DNA of 39,449 bases, from positions 1 to 39,449 of the forward strand of contig JAENJF010000002.1 of NCBI GenBank assembly GCA_016844685.1, read 5' to 3'. The notes below the pieces were generated by a model. The model was not told the DNA's origin. It did no database searches and was given only the letters and a program-made list of their open reading frames with translations. Source of the stretch: Candidatus Nitrosotenuis sp. GTDB lineage: Archaea; Thermoproteota; Nitrososphaeria; Nitrososphaerales; Nitrosopumilaceae. A program made the translations under genes and the position numbers. Shown in pieces: positions 9,296-18,992 of this stretch (position 1 is its first letter; each line of letters opens with the position of its first letter).

Positions 9296-9847
9296 TTGAG
9301 GTTTGTTCACATAATACAAACTGGTCATTATGTATCTTTTAGAACATACCACGGTATGCAGATAAGCGATGCTAAAGCTAATGATTTGAAAAAATCAGAG
9401 TGGGAAAGTTTAGCTGATATTGACTTGGATAAAAACAAAATTCAAACAGTAAAGAAATATTCTTCTGTTTGTGACATATGGAAAGATAACACTCACAAAC
9501 TAATTACAAAAATTGAATACCAAACTCCAACTTATCTTCAAGCGTATAGTCAAGTGCACGCCGAATTTCTTCATTCTATTGATAATTCATTTGGTACGTA
9601 CTATATTTGGCAAAAGCAGCATTTTGACAAGATGGGGATTAATCAAAAAGTTATCAATGCATATGAAAAATTATGTGATAGTGGTACAAACAACATTTTA
9701 GAGTTAATGAATGCATATGCAAATTACAAAAAATTCCAAGCCGATTTAATTATCGATTACATGAAAATTGGAAATAACTATCTTAGTTGGTGGACAGACA
9801 TGTGTGGTAAGACAATGTCCTTTTGGAATTCACAACTCAATCGTTAA
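9296..9847 (+). CDS. Hypothetical Trp/Tyr-rich helical protein, possibly phasin-like
   Basis: Uninterrupted 183-aa ORF; FGTYYIWQKQHF...MKIGNNYLSWWTDMCGKTMSFWNSQLNR; internal ATG at 9354 is an alternative start. Confidence 0.55.
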   Translation: MRFVHIIQTGHYVSFRTYHGMQISDAKANDLKKSEWESLADIDLDKNKIQTVKKYSSVCDIWKDNTHKLITKIEYQTPTYLQAYSQVHAEFLHSIDNSFGTYYIWQKQHFDKMGINQKVINAYEKLCDSGTNNILELMNAYANYKKFQADLIIDYMKIGNNYLSWWTDMCGKTMSFWNSQLNR

Positions 9848-10086
9848 GAATGATTTTAGTACTTGGCAGATGGGCCAGAGGGACTTTTGATTCGTGTGAG
9901 ATCAGGAGATTACGGGATAACGTCAGAAGGCCACTGTGGGATGCACCATCTAATTTTTTATTTTGACCTTTAAGATTCTGTCATCTTTGATTATATTGTA
10001 CCTGACTGACAGCGTACAGATAGACAATACATTACGTTTTAAACAAACAGACACAACTCTATGTATTCTGAGATTCTGGATAATTT

Positions 10087-10737
10087 GTGGCCCGCAGGTA
10101 TATTGGGCGTCATAGTGCCCCAGAAAAAAGTACGGATGAGTCAAAACGTGCTGGGATTGGGGCAAAAATCGACATCAAGGATGCAATCGACGTTCAAGAT
10201 CGTAGTATAACATTCACAAAGGATCAAAGGCCACTTACTCCAACTGAGGCAACACAGGTCATGGCAAAAGAACTGGTAACCACCATACAAGACACGTCTC
10301 AGTATATTCAGGATATCAAGACTCACATGGACACGCAAATGTCAACAATCAATAAAATCAAAACACAGAAGGAGGAATTTGACAGAGAGTTAGAGTTATT
10401 GCGGTTTGGAAGTCAACAACCAAAGACAAAGAATTCATCCGTTGATGAGATGAGGAAAATTCGTGATGATCTAGTTGCAAGGAAAAAACTTGAAGAGACA
10501 AACCTTGCAAGATTAAGCAATAATGTCATGGGCATAAAAAGACAAGTTGATCAATATCAGAACTTAATTGATGAAGTAGACGGCAAATTAAAAGAAAATG
10601 CGTCTCAAACACCAAAACTTGTAGATGCGGACAAACAACTCATTGCAAAAGTTTTGTCATCAACTCTGGGCAAAAAATATGATGATGTCGAGCTGGCGCG
10701 AACAATAAATCAACTTGTAGCAAGTCTTGAAGAGTAG
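10087..10737 (+). CDS. Hypothetical coiled-coil protein
   Basis: 216-aa ORF, GTG start, heptad-like charged helices (QDIKTHMDTQMSTINKIKTQKEEFDRELELL). Confidence 0.7.
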   Translation: MARRYIGRHSAPEKSTDESKRAGIGAKIDIKDAIDVQDRSITFTKDQRPLTPTEATQVMAKELVTTIQDTSQYIQDIKTHMDTQMSTINKIKTQKEEFDRELELLRFGSQQPKTKNSSVDEMRKIRDDLVARKKLEETNLARLSNNVMGIKRQVDQYQNLIDEVDGKLKENASQTPKLVDADKQLIAKVLSSTLGKKYDDVELARTINQLVASLEE

Positions 10738-10746
10738 GATTAATCC

Positions 10747-11424
10747 TTAGACTAGAATTTTTATAGAAATCTCAGAGCCATTTTTCAGGTTTGCCTTTTT
10801 GCGTATTTCTGTTTCAGAAATCAATTCAATTATGGAATAGTCATGATGAGTTCGTTCAAGCAGTATTAGTTCACATGGGATTTTGTCGTTTAGCTTGCAC
10901 CTAAAGCACTTGACCCAGCCATAGGTTCTTTTACCATCTGAGAATCCATCTATTTTTACCCCGTCAAAAGTAGTAAGCTGTTTTAATGCCTCAACGTATT
11001 CCTTTTTTTCCAATTTGACATTCAGAGTTCCTGGAAATGGAATGTAGCCAATCTTTGATTTGAACTGCTTTGTGTATCCCTTGAGGGACATATAGTACGC
11101 CCCTTCACCCATTCCAGAAACAAGCGTTCCACTCAATTCAATAAATGACGGAATTGATTCAAGGCTTGCCTTTAGTAGATTAAACAGGTTCACTATCTGG
11201 TCATAGCCTTTTGGTGTGAGCTTGACTGAAACTTTTCTTCCACTCATTATTCGTTCAATGAATCCGCTCTGCTCTAGTTCCAAAAGATGCATTGATGCTG
11301 CTTGTTGTGAACGTTTGATGTTTTTCCCAAGTGATGATGTAGTGATTGAAATAAAATTATTTTGTGCTCCTTTTGATAGAAGCTCTGTCAGGGTTATGAG
11401 GTGTTGAATTTTTAGCTCAGACAT
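10747..11424 (-). CDS. ribK: CTP-dependent riboflavin kinase (DUF120) with N-terminal HTH
   Basis: GTLVSGMGEGAYYMSLKGYTKQFKSKIGYIPFPGTLNVKL typical of archaeal RibK; MarR-like HTH N-terminus. Confidence 0.9.
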   Translation of the reverse strand: MSELKIQHLITLTELLSKGAQNNFISITTSSLGKNIKRSQQAASMHLLELEQSGFIERIMSGRKVSVKLTPKGYDQIVNLFNLLKASLESIPSFIELSGTLVSGMGEGAYYMSLKGYTKQFKSKIGYIPFPGTLNVKLEKKEYVEALKQLTTFDGVKIDGFSDGKRTYGWVKCFRCKLNDKIPCELILLERTHHDYSIIELISETEIRKKANLKNGSEISIKILV

Positions 11425-11432
11425 TGAGCAGT

Positions 11433-12581
11433 TTATGCTACACCAAGGTCAGTAAATGTCTTTAGTGCGATACCGTCACGTTTTGTCAGATTGGCAATTC
11501 TGTGTCCTATCACACATTCAATTCCTGCCTGTTTTGCTCCATCTACTAGTCTTTGCGTTACTATCCCGTCAAGTATCAGGTATTTTATTCCGGACTGGGT
11601 TGAGAGTTTTGATACAAGTTCGCTTATTGGTACCTTAAAGATCTCGCTTTTGTTTGCATCAAGACCTATTGCTTCAAGTGTTTCGTTTATGCCTGCAAAT
11701 GTTTTTTCTGCAATTTCCGCCATTGGCTTGTCATTTTGGTCTGAAAGGGTAGGCTTTGGCTTGGGATTGTTCATTTCTTCGATGGTATCTTTGAGTATGT
11801 CTGCAATTTGTTGTGGTGTGCATTCTTCTACTTCTACTCCTTCTGGTGCTCGGTGTATGACGTCGATATCAACTAGGCTTTTGAGTTCTTTGAGTATGAA
11901 TCCGCCTGCCCTATCGCCGTCCAAGAATGCAACTACTTTATCTTTTGTTTCGCACAAGTCTTTGATTGATTCATCAATTCTTGCACCATCGATTGCCAGT
12001 GCGTTATCAATTCCTGCCCGCAAGAGATTGATTACGTCTGCACGGCCTTCAACGAGAATTATCCAAGGAGATTCAAATATTCCAATACCGCACGGAAGTT
12101 TTCCTTTTCCATAGGTGGTAAGCTTGCTTGAGGTGGATGTTCCCTCATGAATATCCTTTAGCATCGTTTCACCTTCGCTGATTGTCTTTGTAGCCCATTT
12201 TTGCTTGATTTCTTTGGCTCTCTTTATGATGTCGTCCCTTTTTGTTGCGCGGACATCATCGATTGCATTTAGCTTGAATTTGCAGTCAAATGGACCGACC
12301 TTGTCAATACTTTCAATAGCTGCAGATATGAGTGAGGCAGTATCTATATCAGTGCTCATTGGTATGAGTGCCTCTCCGGTAGTGGTATTTGTTGTAGCAT
12401 TTGTAGTCACTTCTATTCTTCCTACTTTGGATACTCGTTGCAGTTCATTCAGATTCATTTCCGGGCCTAGCAGTCCTTCTGTCTGCCCGAAAATTGCGCC
12501 GATTATGTCTGCGCGTTCAACGAGTCCATCAACATCAAAGGATAGCTTAACGTGATACTTGACAATTCCTGATGGTGGCAA
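11433..12581 (-). CDS. dnaG: Archaeal DnaG-like primase (TOPRIM)
   Basis: PPSGIVKYHVKLSFDVDGLVERADIIGAIFGQTEGLLGPE and TOPRIM (WIILVEGRADVINLLRAGIDNALAIDGA, VAFLDGDRAG). Confidence 0.95.
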   Translation of the reverse strand: MPPSGIVKYHVKLSFDVDGLVERADIIGAIFGQTEGLLGPEMNLNELQRVSKVGRIEVTTNATTNTTTGEALIPMSTDIDTASLISAAIESIDKVGPFDCKFKLNAIDDVRATKRDDIIKRAKEIKQKWATKTISEGETMLKDIHEGTSTSSKLTTYGKGKLPCGIGIFESPWIILVEGRADVINLLRAGIDNALAIDGARIDESIKDLCETKDKVVAFLDGDRAGGFILKELKSLVDIDVIHRAPEGVEVEECTPQQIADILKDTIEEMNNPKPKPTLSDQNDKPMAEIAEKTFAGINETLEAIGLDANKSEIFKVPISELVSKLSTQSGIKYLILDGIVTQRLVDGAKQAGIECVIGHRIANLTKRDGIALKTFTDLGVA

Positions 12582-12717
12582 ACGAAAATAGACCTCCTAA
12601 TAATCAATGATTTATTTTTTCATATCATAGATATAAGTGCTATTAATTTATGACGTATCTTTTGACTAATCTATAGCGTGTGCTAGGAAAAATTGAAAAA
12701 TGATAAAAATTGAAGGT

Positions 12718-13068
12718 TTATTCTGTGTTAAAAGAGTGACCGCATGAGCATGATTTTGTGACGTTTGGATTGTTTATCTTAAATCCAGATCCCATCAGGC
12801 TTTCAATATAGTCAATGTTTGCTCCTTGTAGGTGTTCTTGGCTGTAGCTGTCTACTAGAAGTTTTACTCCAGATTCCTCAATCATAGTGTCATCCTCTTC
12901 TGGCTTGGCTTCAAATCCCATGCCATATGAGAGTCCCGAACATCCTCCGCCTTGAACATAAACCCTTAGAAATTCTGGCTTTTCTGCCTCTTCTTTCATG
13001 AATTCCAAGATTTTTTCTGCTGCTTTTGGCGTCACTGTTACGAGCTTTTGTGTTTGTTCAGTTGCCAT
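12718..13068 (-). CDS. Iron-sulfur cluster assembly A-type protein (IscA/HesB/ErpA family)
   Basis: RVYVQGGGCSGLSYGMGFE ... CSCGHSF; three conserved Cys. Confidence 0.92.
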   Translation of the reverse strand: MATEQTQKLVTVTPKAAEKILEFMKEEAEKPEFLRVYVQGGGCSGLSYGMGFEAKPEEDDTMIEESGVKLLVDSYSQEHLQGANIDYIESLMGSGFKINNPNVTKSCSCGHSFNTE

Positions 13069-13143
13069 GAGGTTATTGCTGCTCCAAATTATAATAACGT
13101 TTTCACACTAGACCAACTAGGATAAAAAGAAATTAGGTATAGC

Positions 13144-13905
13144 TTATTTTTTTGACTTGTTTACAAACGCAGTCATTCGCTCTTGTCTGTCAGGATCTGT
13201 AAAGCAGTTTCTCCATGCCAACAGTTCAATTCCAAGGCCAGTATCCAAGTCTGCGTTTCGTCCCTTGTTGATTGCTATTTTTGACATTCTAACGCCGGAA
13301 ACGGAATTTGCTGCGATTTGTTGTGCCATCTTTGTTGTCTCCTCCATCAGAGATGCAAGTGGAACAACATGATTTACAAGGCCAATTTCTTTTGCCTCGT
13401 CTGCTTTGATTATCTTGCCAGTATACACAAGCTCCTTTGCCTTTGCAATTCCGACAATTCTCATCAGGCGTTGTGTTCCTCCCCATCCAGGTGGAATGCC
13501 AATTGTCACTTCTGGCTGTCCAAGCTTTGCAGTATCTGACGCAATTCTAATATCGCATGACATTGCAAGCTCACATCCGCCTCCAAGTGCAAATCCGTTT
13601 ACTGCTGCAATTGTCGGTTTGCTTACGTTTTCAACTGTTGCAGTTACTAGTTGCCCAAGCTTTGCATATTCGACTGATTCGTCTGCTGTGATTTTTGACA
13701 TGTACTCAATGTCTGCCCCTGCTGAGAATGCCTTTTCGCCCTCACCTGTCAGTATTATCACTTTGACTTCGGCATCAGTGTCTAGCTGTGTAAAGACTTG
13801 GATTATTTCTTTTGCAACATCCATGTTCATTGCGTTTAGCTTGTCTGGTCTGTTGATTTTTACAGTACAGATTCCGTTAGATTTTGATGTCGTAACTAAA
13901 GCCAT
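13144..13905 (-). CDS. Enoyl-CoA hydratase family; likely 3-hydroxypropionyl-CoA dehydratase/crotonyl-CoA hydratase of the 3HP/4HB cycle
   Basis: Crotonase fold: [50 protein letters not shown]. Cycle role inferred from lineage. Confidence 0.88.
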   Translation of the reverse strand: MALVTTSKSNGICTVKINRPDKLNAMNMDVAKEIIQVFTQLDTDAEVKVIILTGEGEKAFSAGADIEYMSKITADESVEYAKLGQLVTATVENVSKPTIAAVNGFALGGGCELAMSCDIRIASDTAKLGQPEVTIGIPPGWGGTQRLMRIVGIAKAKELVYTGKIIKADEAKEIGLVNHVVPLASLMEETTKMAQQIAANSVSGVRMSKIAINKGRNADLDTGLGIELLAWRNCFTDPDRQERMTAFVNKSKK

Positions 13906-14247
13906 GTCTGGATCCGACTTTATGGTTGAAATAAATGTTGTCCAGACGTGTTATCGAGTCTTTGATTGATTATATTAACGGTGCCTGACCAACCACAGAC
14001 TTTCAGATAGGTCATGTTGCCAAAGTATTGCAGCCAGTCATGAAAGTAGTGATTAAATGTAAAATGACTAATCATCAGGGCTGGTAGCACATTGTAACAC
14101 TTACAAACCAAAGACTTGTCGTCAGAAAAACATGGCTCGGACAAACAGTTTAGACTGGTCTGAAGGGACATAGTACGTATTTTGATCTATTTTTGGACAA
14201 AACGCATACTCTGAAAACTTTATTGATTACCAAACAATGTACATTGT

Positions 14248-14601
14248 ATGGACTATCAAGGATTCCATGACAAAGTTATGATGGTAAGCCCTGCAATTCG
14301 CTTTGCTACCATTTGTGACTTGAACGGAAGGATAAAACATAGTGGTCATAGAAAAGGAGTAAAGAATCTCTTGACTGCCCAAGAGAGTCTGAAATCACTA
14401 AAAACATCCTCAAATGCATGGAAGGTACGAAACCAGATTGCAAGAAAGATTGGAAAGGGCAAATACGTTCTAGCGGAATATGGAAGGATAAAACGCATAG
14501 TTGTGCCACTTGGGAATAAACATCTGCTTTACTTGACTACCGGCACAAGAGCTGATCACGCAAAAATCATCAGCAAAGCCATCAGACTAAAGTTAAGATA
14601 G
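14248..14601 (+). CDS. Small thaumarchaeal conserved protein (DUF6659-like), paralogue of 23300-23698
   Basis: RFATICDLNGRIKHSGHRKGVKNLLT...KIGKGKYVLAEYGRIKRIVVPLGNKHLLYLTT aligns to the second copy. Confidence 0.75.
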   Translation: MDYQGFHDKVMMVSPAIRFATICDLNGRIKHSGHRKGVKNLLTAQESLKSLKTSSNAWKVRNQIARKIGKGKYVLAEYGRIKRIVVPLGNKHLLYLTTGTRADHAKIISKAIRLKLR

Positions 14602-14724
14602 ACTTGGTGATGTCAAAAGACATTTTTTCATCGGAAAAATCAAATTATTTCACAAGTGAAACAGCTGAATTACATGTATTTTATCGCCAATTAATTCAAT
14701 TTTCTTTGAAAAATTTAGTCATAA

Positions 14725-15210
14725 ATGCAACAACAAGTTTTTCAATTACGAGTTGCATATAATTTTGTGAAGAAAAATTCTTCCTCAGAACCTAATTCTG
14801 AAAATACTAGTTCTTTAATCGAGTCAAAAACTATTTCGCAAAATTATATGAATACGTTAGAAATTTGGCAAAAGGCTTATGAAGAATGGCAAAAGGCTGG
14901 AGAGTCGGCCCTAAAACAATATGCAAAAGCAATGGAAGAAGCATCCAAGGGATCTAATGTTGAACTGGTGAAAAAATACAATGAATTATGGGAAAATACT
15001 TGGAAAAATATTGGTGGGGACAATCCTTATTCATGGTATCAAAAAATATGGGAGGATTTATGGAAAGAATCAGGTTTTGCATCTTTCAATTCGTTTAACG
15101 AGTATTGGCAAAACATATGGAAGAATACATCAACTGATACTTTTAAGAAATCAATAGAAGCTTTTGAAAAATTAAATAAAAAACTGAGTAAACCTGGAAA
15201 AACAAATTAA
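14725..15210 (+). CDS. Phasin/PhaE-like Trp-rich amphipathic helical protein
   Basis: Repeated W-x-x-x-(W/Y) spacing: LEIWQKAYEEWQKAGESALKQYAKAM...WENTWKNIGG..WYQKIWEDLWKESGF...EYWQNIWKN. Confidence 0.65.
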   Translation: MQQQVFQLRVAYNFVKKNSSSEPNSENTSSLIESKTISQNYMNTLEIWQKAYEEWQKAGESALKQYAKAMEEASKGSNVELVKKYNELWENTWKNIGGDNPYSWYQKIWEDLWKESGFASFNSFNEYWQNIWKNTSTDTFKKSIEAFEKLNKKLSKPGKTN

Positions 15211-15220
15211 CATATCCAAA

Positions 15221-15595
15221 TTACTCTATTCTTTGATAGATAGTTTTGAACTCTTGTGAAAGTGTATAAGCTATATTTTGTAAGTGTGTGATTTGAATCA
15301 TACTTTGTTTATCTTTTGCTATTTGCCGCATTAACGTTAGACATTGATGCATCTTGTTATGATCATCAGGATGTTGATCATTAGGGCCTTTTTTGTCCAT
15401 CAATACATCTTTGAAAATCTCACTAAAATCTATGCAGTATTTTAGAATTGTTTCCTGCCAATCAGGCGACGTTAACGGTATGTCCATTGCGTTAGCTAAT
15501 TCTCTAAATTCATTTCCTCTATCCAATATCAGCATGTTCAAAGATGTCTTTGCCCTTTTTTGTTCAAAATCTTTTAGATACTTTAACATGCCCAT
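15221..15595 (-). CDS. Hypothetical helical protein convergent with the phasin-like gene
   Basis: 124-aa ORF, MGMLKYLKDFEQKRAKTSLNMLILDRGNEFRELANAM... Confidence 0.6.
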   Translation of the reverse strand: MGMLKYLKDFEQKRAKTSLNMLILDRGNEFRELANAMDIPLTSPDWQETILKYCIDFSEIFKDVLMDKKGPNDQHPDDHNKMHQCLTLMRQIAKDKQSMIQITHLQNIAYTLSQEFKTIYQRIE

Positions 15596-16125
15596 ATGTT
15601 ATTTGAAGAATCCACGTATCTAATAAAATTTTATTGAGTACAGCGTTGAAGAAATAAAACGATACTTACATGCAATATATGAATTCTACCATATTTTTAC
15701 AAATTGTATCATTTAGATGTAGAAATAGCTTAACATCATTACCTTGATAATTTTTTTAAACAAAAAACATTCTTCCAAAATTAAGACAAGTGGCAAGTTA
15801 TCTTTTATTTATTTTCTCCCATACCATTTGATCTTTTTTCCAATAATATCTGTAAGAATTTTTCTTTTGATTTTGTGCTGTATAGAGAACATCTCAATCT
15901 ACAATTACAGCATGGACACAATAAACCATTCCGCTTTATGAAGATATTTTGTATGTCAGTACAGAACCTAATGCCGACTAGGGAAAACTTCCAGATGAAA
16001 TATTTAAGATTGTTGCAAACTACAATTTATCATTTGTTATTCATCATTTAAAACATGAACTTTAGGAGGCAAATCATAGTTGAAAAAAGATCAGAGATTT
16101 AAATGACAAAACCGTTTATACAAAT

Positions 16126-16827
16126 ATGAAAAATGACTCTGCAACCAAGAATGAACTTGTGTCTGCCATAGAAAACGAGGCTAAATTTAGAATAGATGGT
16201 TTTATTCAAGGAGCAATTGATTTAGCTGAAGAAGTTCACGCTGATGTAAAAAGAGAAGATGGAATTGCATCTTTTCTTGAAACTCACGTTTGGCCAGTCA
16301 CAATAGATGTAATAAGGCATTATAAATTGGCAAACAAACCGTTAACTACTCTTCAGATAGTTTCCTCAATGCTACACGATGTCATGGAAGATAATGAAAA
16401 GATTCTTGATTTGTATACCGCAAAAGCATACGGTTTTGATGCATATTTTAGACACAGATTTGGGGATTACGTATACAACATAGCTATGATTTTGAAAGTA
16501 AAACCACTAGAAAGTTATCAAGGTTCTAATGACAATGAACGTCAGACTGAAAGGTTTCGCGAATATTGTAGTGTTCTTGCAAGTTCTGAATATGATGTTA
16601 AAACTATCAAGCTAGCAGACAGATTAAACAACATGAGGTTTATTGCCAGAGTTCATGGACATGAAAAAATAGGACGTTACATAAGGGAAGCAGAAGACTT
16701 TTACCTTGCATACTCGATTATACCGCCTTGTATGGGTGATTTTTACACAGAAATTCGAAAGGCGTATGAGGATTTAAGAAACGTAAAGGTAAATACCGAG
16801 TTTGTGATTAAAAATAAATCAAAATAA
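16126..16827 (+). CDS. RelA/SpoT-type HD-domain phosphohydrolase without synthetase domain
   Basis: SSMLHDVMEDNEKI (HDxxED) and VKTIKLADRLNNMRFIARV (xLADRLNNM) typical of SpoT/MESH1 hydrolases. Confidence 0.8.
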   Translation: MKNDSATKNELVSAIENEAKFRIDGFIQGAIDLAEEVHADVKREDGIASFLETHVWPVTIDVIRHYKLANKPLTTLQIVSSMLHDVMEDNEKILDLYTAKAYGFDAYFRHRFGDYVYNIAMILKVKPLESYQGSNDNERQTERFREYCSVLASSEYDVKTIKLADRLNNMRFIARVHGHEKIGRYIREAEDFYLAYSIIPPCMGDFYTEIRKAYEDLRNVKVNTEFVIKNKSK

Positions 16828-16860
16828 TTATTGCCACATACAGATAGTTTCCACTTTTAG

Positions 16861-16989
16861 CTACTTTAACGGTCTTAGCTCACAGTCACATTCGTCTTTT
16901 TTACCACAAAAAGGACATAAACACTCACAATTTAGTAGAGGAGTCTGACAAGTAGGACATTTGGTATATTCAGCAAAATCTTCTCTCAT
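16861..16989 (-). CDS. Cys-rich 42-aa putative double zinc-knuckle mini-protein
   Basis: Manual translation: MREDFAEYTKCPTCQTPLLNCECLCPFCGKKDECDCELRPLK*; 8 Cys; below the ORF-track cutoff. Confidence 0.6.
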   Translation of the reverse strand: MREDFAEYTKCPTCQTPLLNCECLCPFCGKKDECDCELRPLK

Positions 16990-17106
16990 TAGATCTCGCC
17001 ATTACGGGAATATACCATTAAGAAATTTAAAGTGATTCGTGCAAAATCTAAAAAATTGACCACAAATTCATTTGATTTATGAATATTTTTAAATAAAATA
17101 TTATTT

Positions 17107-18984
17107 TTAGCCGTACTGATAGTTTATTCCTTTTTCTCCACGCGGATGTTTCCAATCGGTTTCTTGAGAACAGGTGCCGCACTCGATACATCCTTCATGG
17201 GCCAGCATCACTTGATCATTTTCTAATGTATAGCACTTGGTAGGACATAAAATGGTCAATTTTTTCATAAATTCTGTCTTGTTATCAATTACTTTGATAT
17301 GAGATTGTTTGTCGTCATCATAATTTAATTTTGCAATTCTTTGTGCTAGTGAAGGAATTGATGGCAAATAGGTTGAATTTACTGCTTTTCCTAGTCTCTC
17401 TGCAATCAGGATTGGAACTTTGACATAGGTGTCTTCAGATTCCACCATTGGCAGCAATCTATCATAACCAAGAATGTTTGCAAATTTTACAGCAACAGAT
17501 CTGAATGTCCCACTTGACATTAGTTTGATTATTGGCCCATAACGTGAACCTATAATGTCTTTTGGAACGTCCTTTGCCGCATCAAGGAAAATTTTCAAAT
17601 AGTCTTTATCAATTTCAGTCATATCTTTGGTGTAAGGACTCTGTTCTACAGCGAACGAGTATGATTCACCAAGATTTTTTAGTTCAAAGTTGTTTTTGTC
17701 TAAAGAGGCAGCTACTGCATTTGCTGCCCTTACTGCGTCATCTATTCCGACATTTAGGCCTTCAATACGTGGACCGATGAATATGCCCCTGCCTGCGGCG
17801 TCCCCGACAAATAATATGTTCTTAAAGTAAGGTTTTTTCATCCTACATCGTTTTCCATCTGGAATTAGTTTTGCGCCATATTCAGATTCGTTGTAATCAG
17901 TTACAAAGCTAACACCGTATTTTTGGGTTAGCTGATCCTGTATGAAAGTCAGTTTTTCTTTGATTTCCTCAGCTGAAGAATACTTGCCAGATTTTATCAA
18001 ATTCTCTCGTCCTGTTGGGGAAAGAGCTGCATCTCTAAGTTCATACCAAGTTTTTATTAGCTTTGCCACTGCGAATCGTACACGCATTTGCTCTTCCTGT
18101 GGAAGGCTCTTGTCTATTTCCTTTCGAAGTGGAATCTGGTCTTTGAGAAATTCGCTTACATAGGGATTTGCTATCAAGGCATTAATCAATGAAGACGGAT
18201 CCGTTGGATTTGAAAGTAATGAATCAAAATGATAAACTGCGCCTAGGGACAAGGTATTAGAATTTGTGTACAGGAATCCTCCCCCAATGTGATTTAGGGT
18301 GACATCTCCTGAAAAAAGATGGGCTGCCCCTTCTCCTGATTCTACTCCGAATCTCTCATTAATTATCTCTTCAGGTACTTTGACAACAACTTTGACTCCC
18401 TGATATAATTGAGACGGGGTGAACTTTGGACGCACTCCGCAAATCTCAGCCACTTCTGAATTAACACCGTCGGCTGCAATGATTGCCTTTACTTCAAATT
18501 CTTCTAGCTCATCAGTTGTAATAGTCGTCTTGCCTGTCTGAGCATCCCAAGAAATAGAGTTAACGTGTACTCCAGGTATTATGCCACCCCCCAATTTTTG
18601 TGCACTTTCTAAGGCCTGCTTTGCAAACCAAGCATTCAGCTTATTCAATAAAACTGAATAACCAAAATTGGCCTCATAATCATGGGCTGCAGTCAAATCC
18701 ATCGAGTAGATTTTGTTTTTTGATGCAGCGTGCAAGATGTAACTCGTAATTTTTCTCTCAAATGGTTTATCTGTGAAAAAAGCATCTCCATAAACATCCT
18801 CAACATTGAAAACTTTGCCGCGTTTTGGTTTTTTAGAATATAAAATACCACCCGACAAGTTCTTCGTTCCCACCTTATGACCGCCCTCAATGAGGACTGC
18901 CTGTTTACCCAGATTGGATAGTTGTTTTAGAGCGGCAAGGCCAGCTGAGCCACCACCAATAATTGCTACATCATATTTTTCCAT
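17107..18984 (-). CDS. fixC: Electron-transfer flavoprotein:quinone oxidoreductase (FixC-like) with fused C-terminal ferredoxin-like FixX domain
   Basis: YDVAIIGGGSAGLAALKQL (FAD), KNILFVGDAAGRGIFIGPRIEGLNVGIDDAVRAAN, C-terminal CPTKCYTLENDQVMLAHEGCIECGTCSQ. Confidence 0.9.
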   Translation of the reverse strand: MEKYDVAIIGGGSAGLAALKQLSNLGKQAVLIEGGHKVGTKNLSGGILYSKKPKRGKVFNVEDVYGDAFFTDKPFERKITSYILHAASKNKIYSMDLTAAHDYEANFGYSVLLNKLNAWFAKQALESAQKLGGGIIPGVHVNSISWDAQTGKTTITTDELEEFEVKAIIAADGVNSEVAEICGVRPKFTPSQLYQGVKVVVKVPEEIINERFGVESGEGAAHLFSGDVTLNHIGGGFLYTNSNTLSLGAVYHFDSLLSNPTDPSSLINALIANPYVSEFLKDQIPLRKEIDKSLPQEEQMRVRFAVAKLIKTWYELRDAALSPTGRENLIKSGKYSSAEEIKEKLTFIQDQLTQKYGVSFVTDYNESEYGAKLIPDGKRCRMKKPYFKNILFVGDAAGRGIFIGPRIEGLNVGIDDAVRAANAVAASLDKNNFELKNLGESYSFAVEQSPYTKDMTEIDKDYLKIFLDAAKDVPKDIIGSRYGPIIKLMSSGTFRSVAVKFANILGYDRLLPMVESEDTYVKVPILIAERLGKAVNSTYLPSIPSLAQRIAKLNYDDDKQSHIKVIDNKTEFMKKLTILCPTKCYTLENDQVMLAHEGCIECGTCSQETDWKHPRGEKGINYQYG

Positions 18985-18992
18985 GATACCAC

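Noticed and set aside
9859-9966. Open frame YLADGPEGLLIRVRSGDYGITSEGHCGMHHLIFYFDL* after the 183-aa ORF
   Set aside because: Begins right after a stop with no good start codon and no recognised family; possibly a decayed gene but not supportable.
13920-14171. 83-aa minus-strand ORF in the hydratase/DUF6659 intergenic space
   Set aside because: No motif; composition unlike coding sequence; partly overlaps the hydratase upstream region.
15744-15941. 65-aa plus-strand ORF (MIIFLNKKHSSKIKTSGKLSFIYFLPYHLIFFP...)
   Set aside because: Phe/Ile/Leu-rich composition typical of AT-rich noncoding DNA; no recognisable family.
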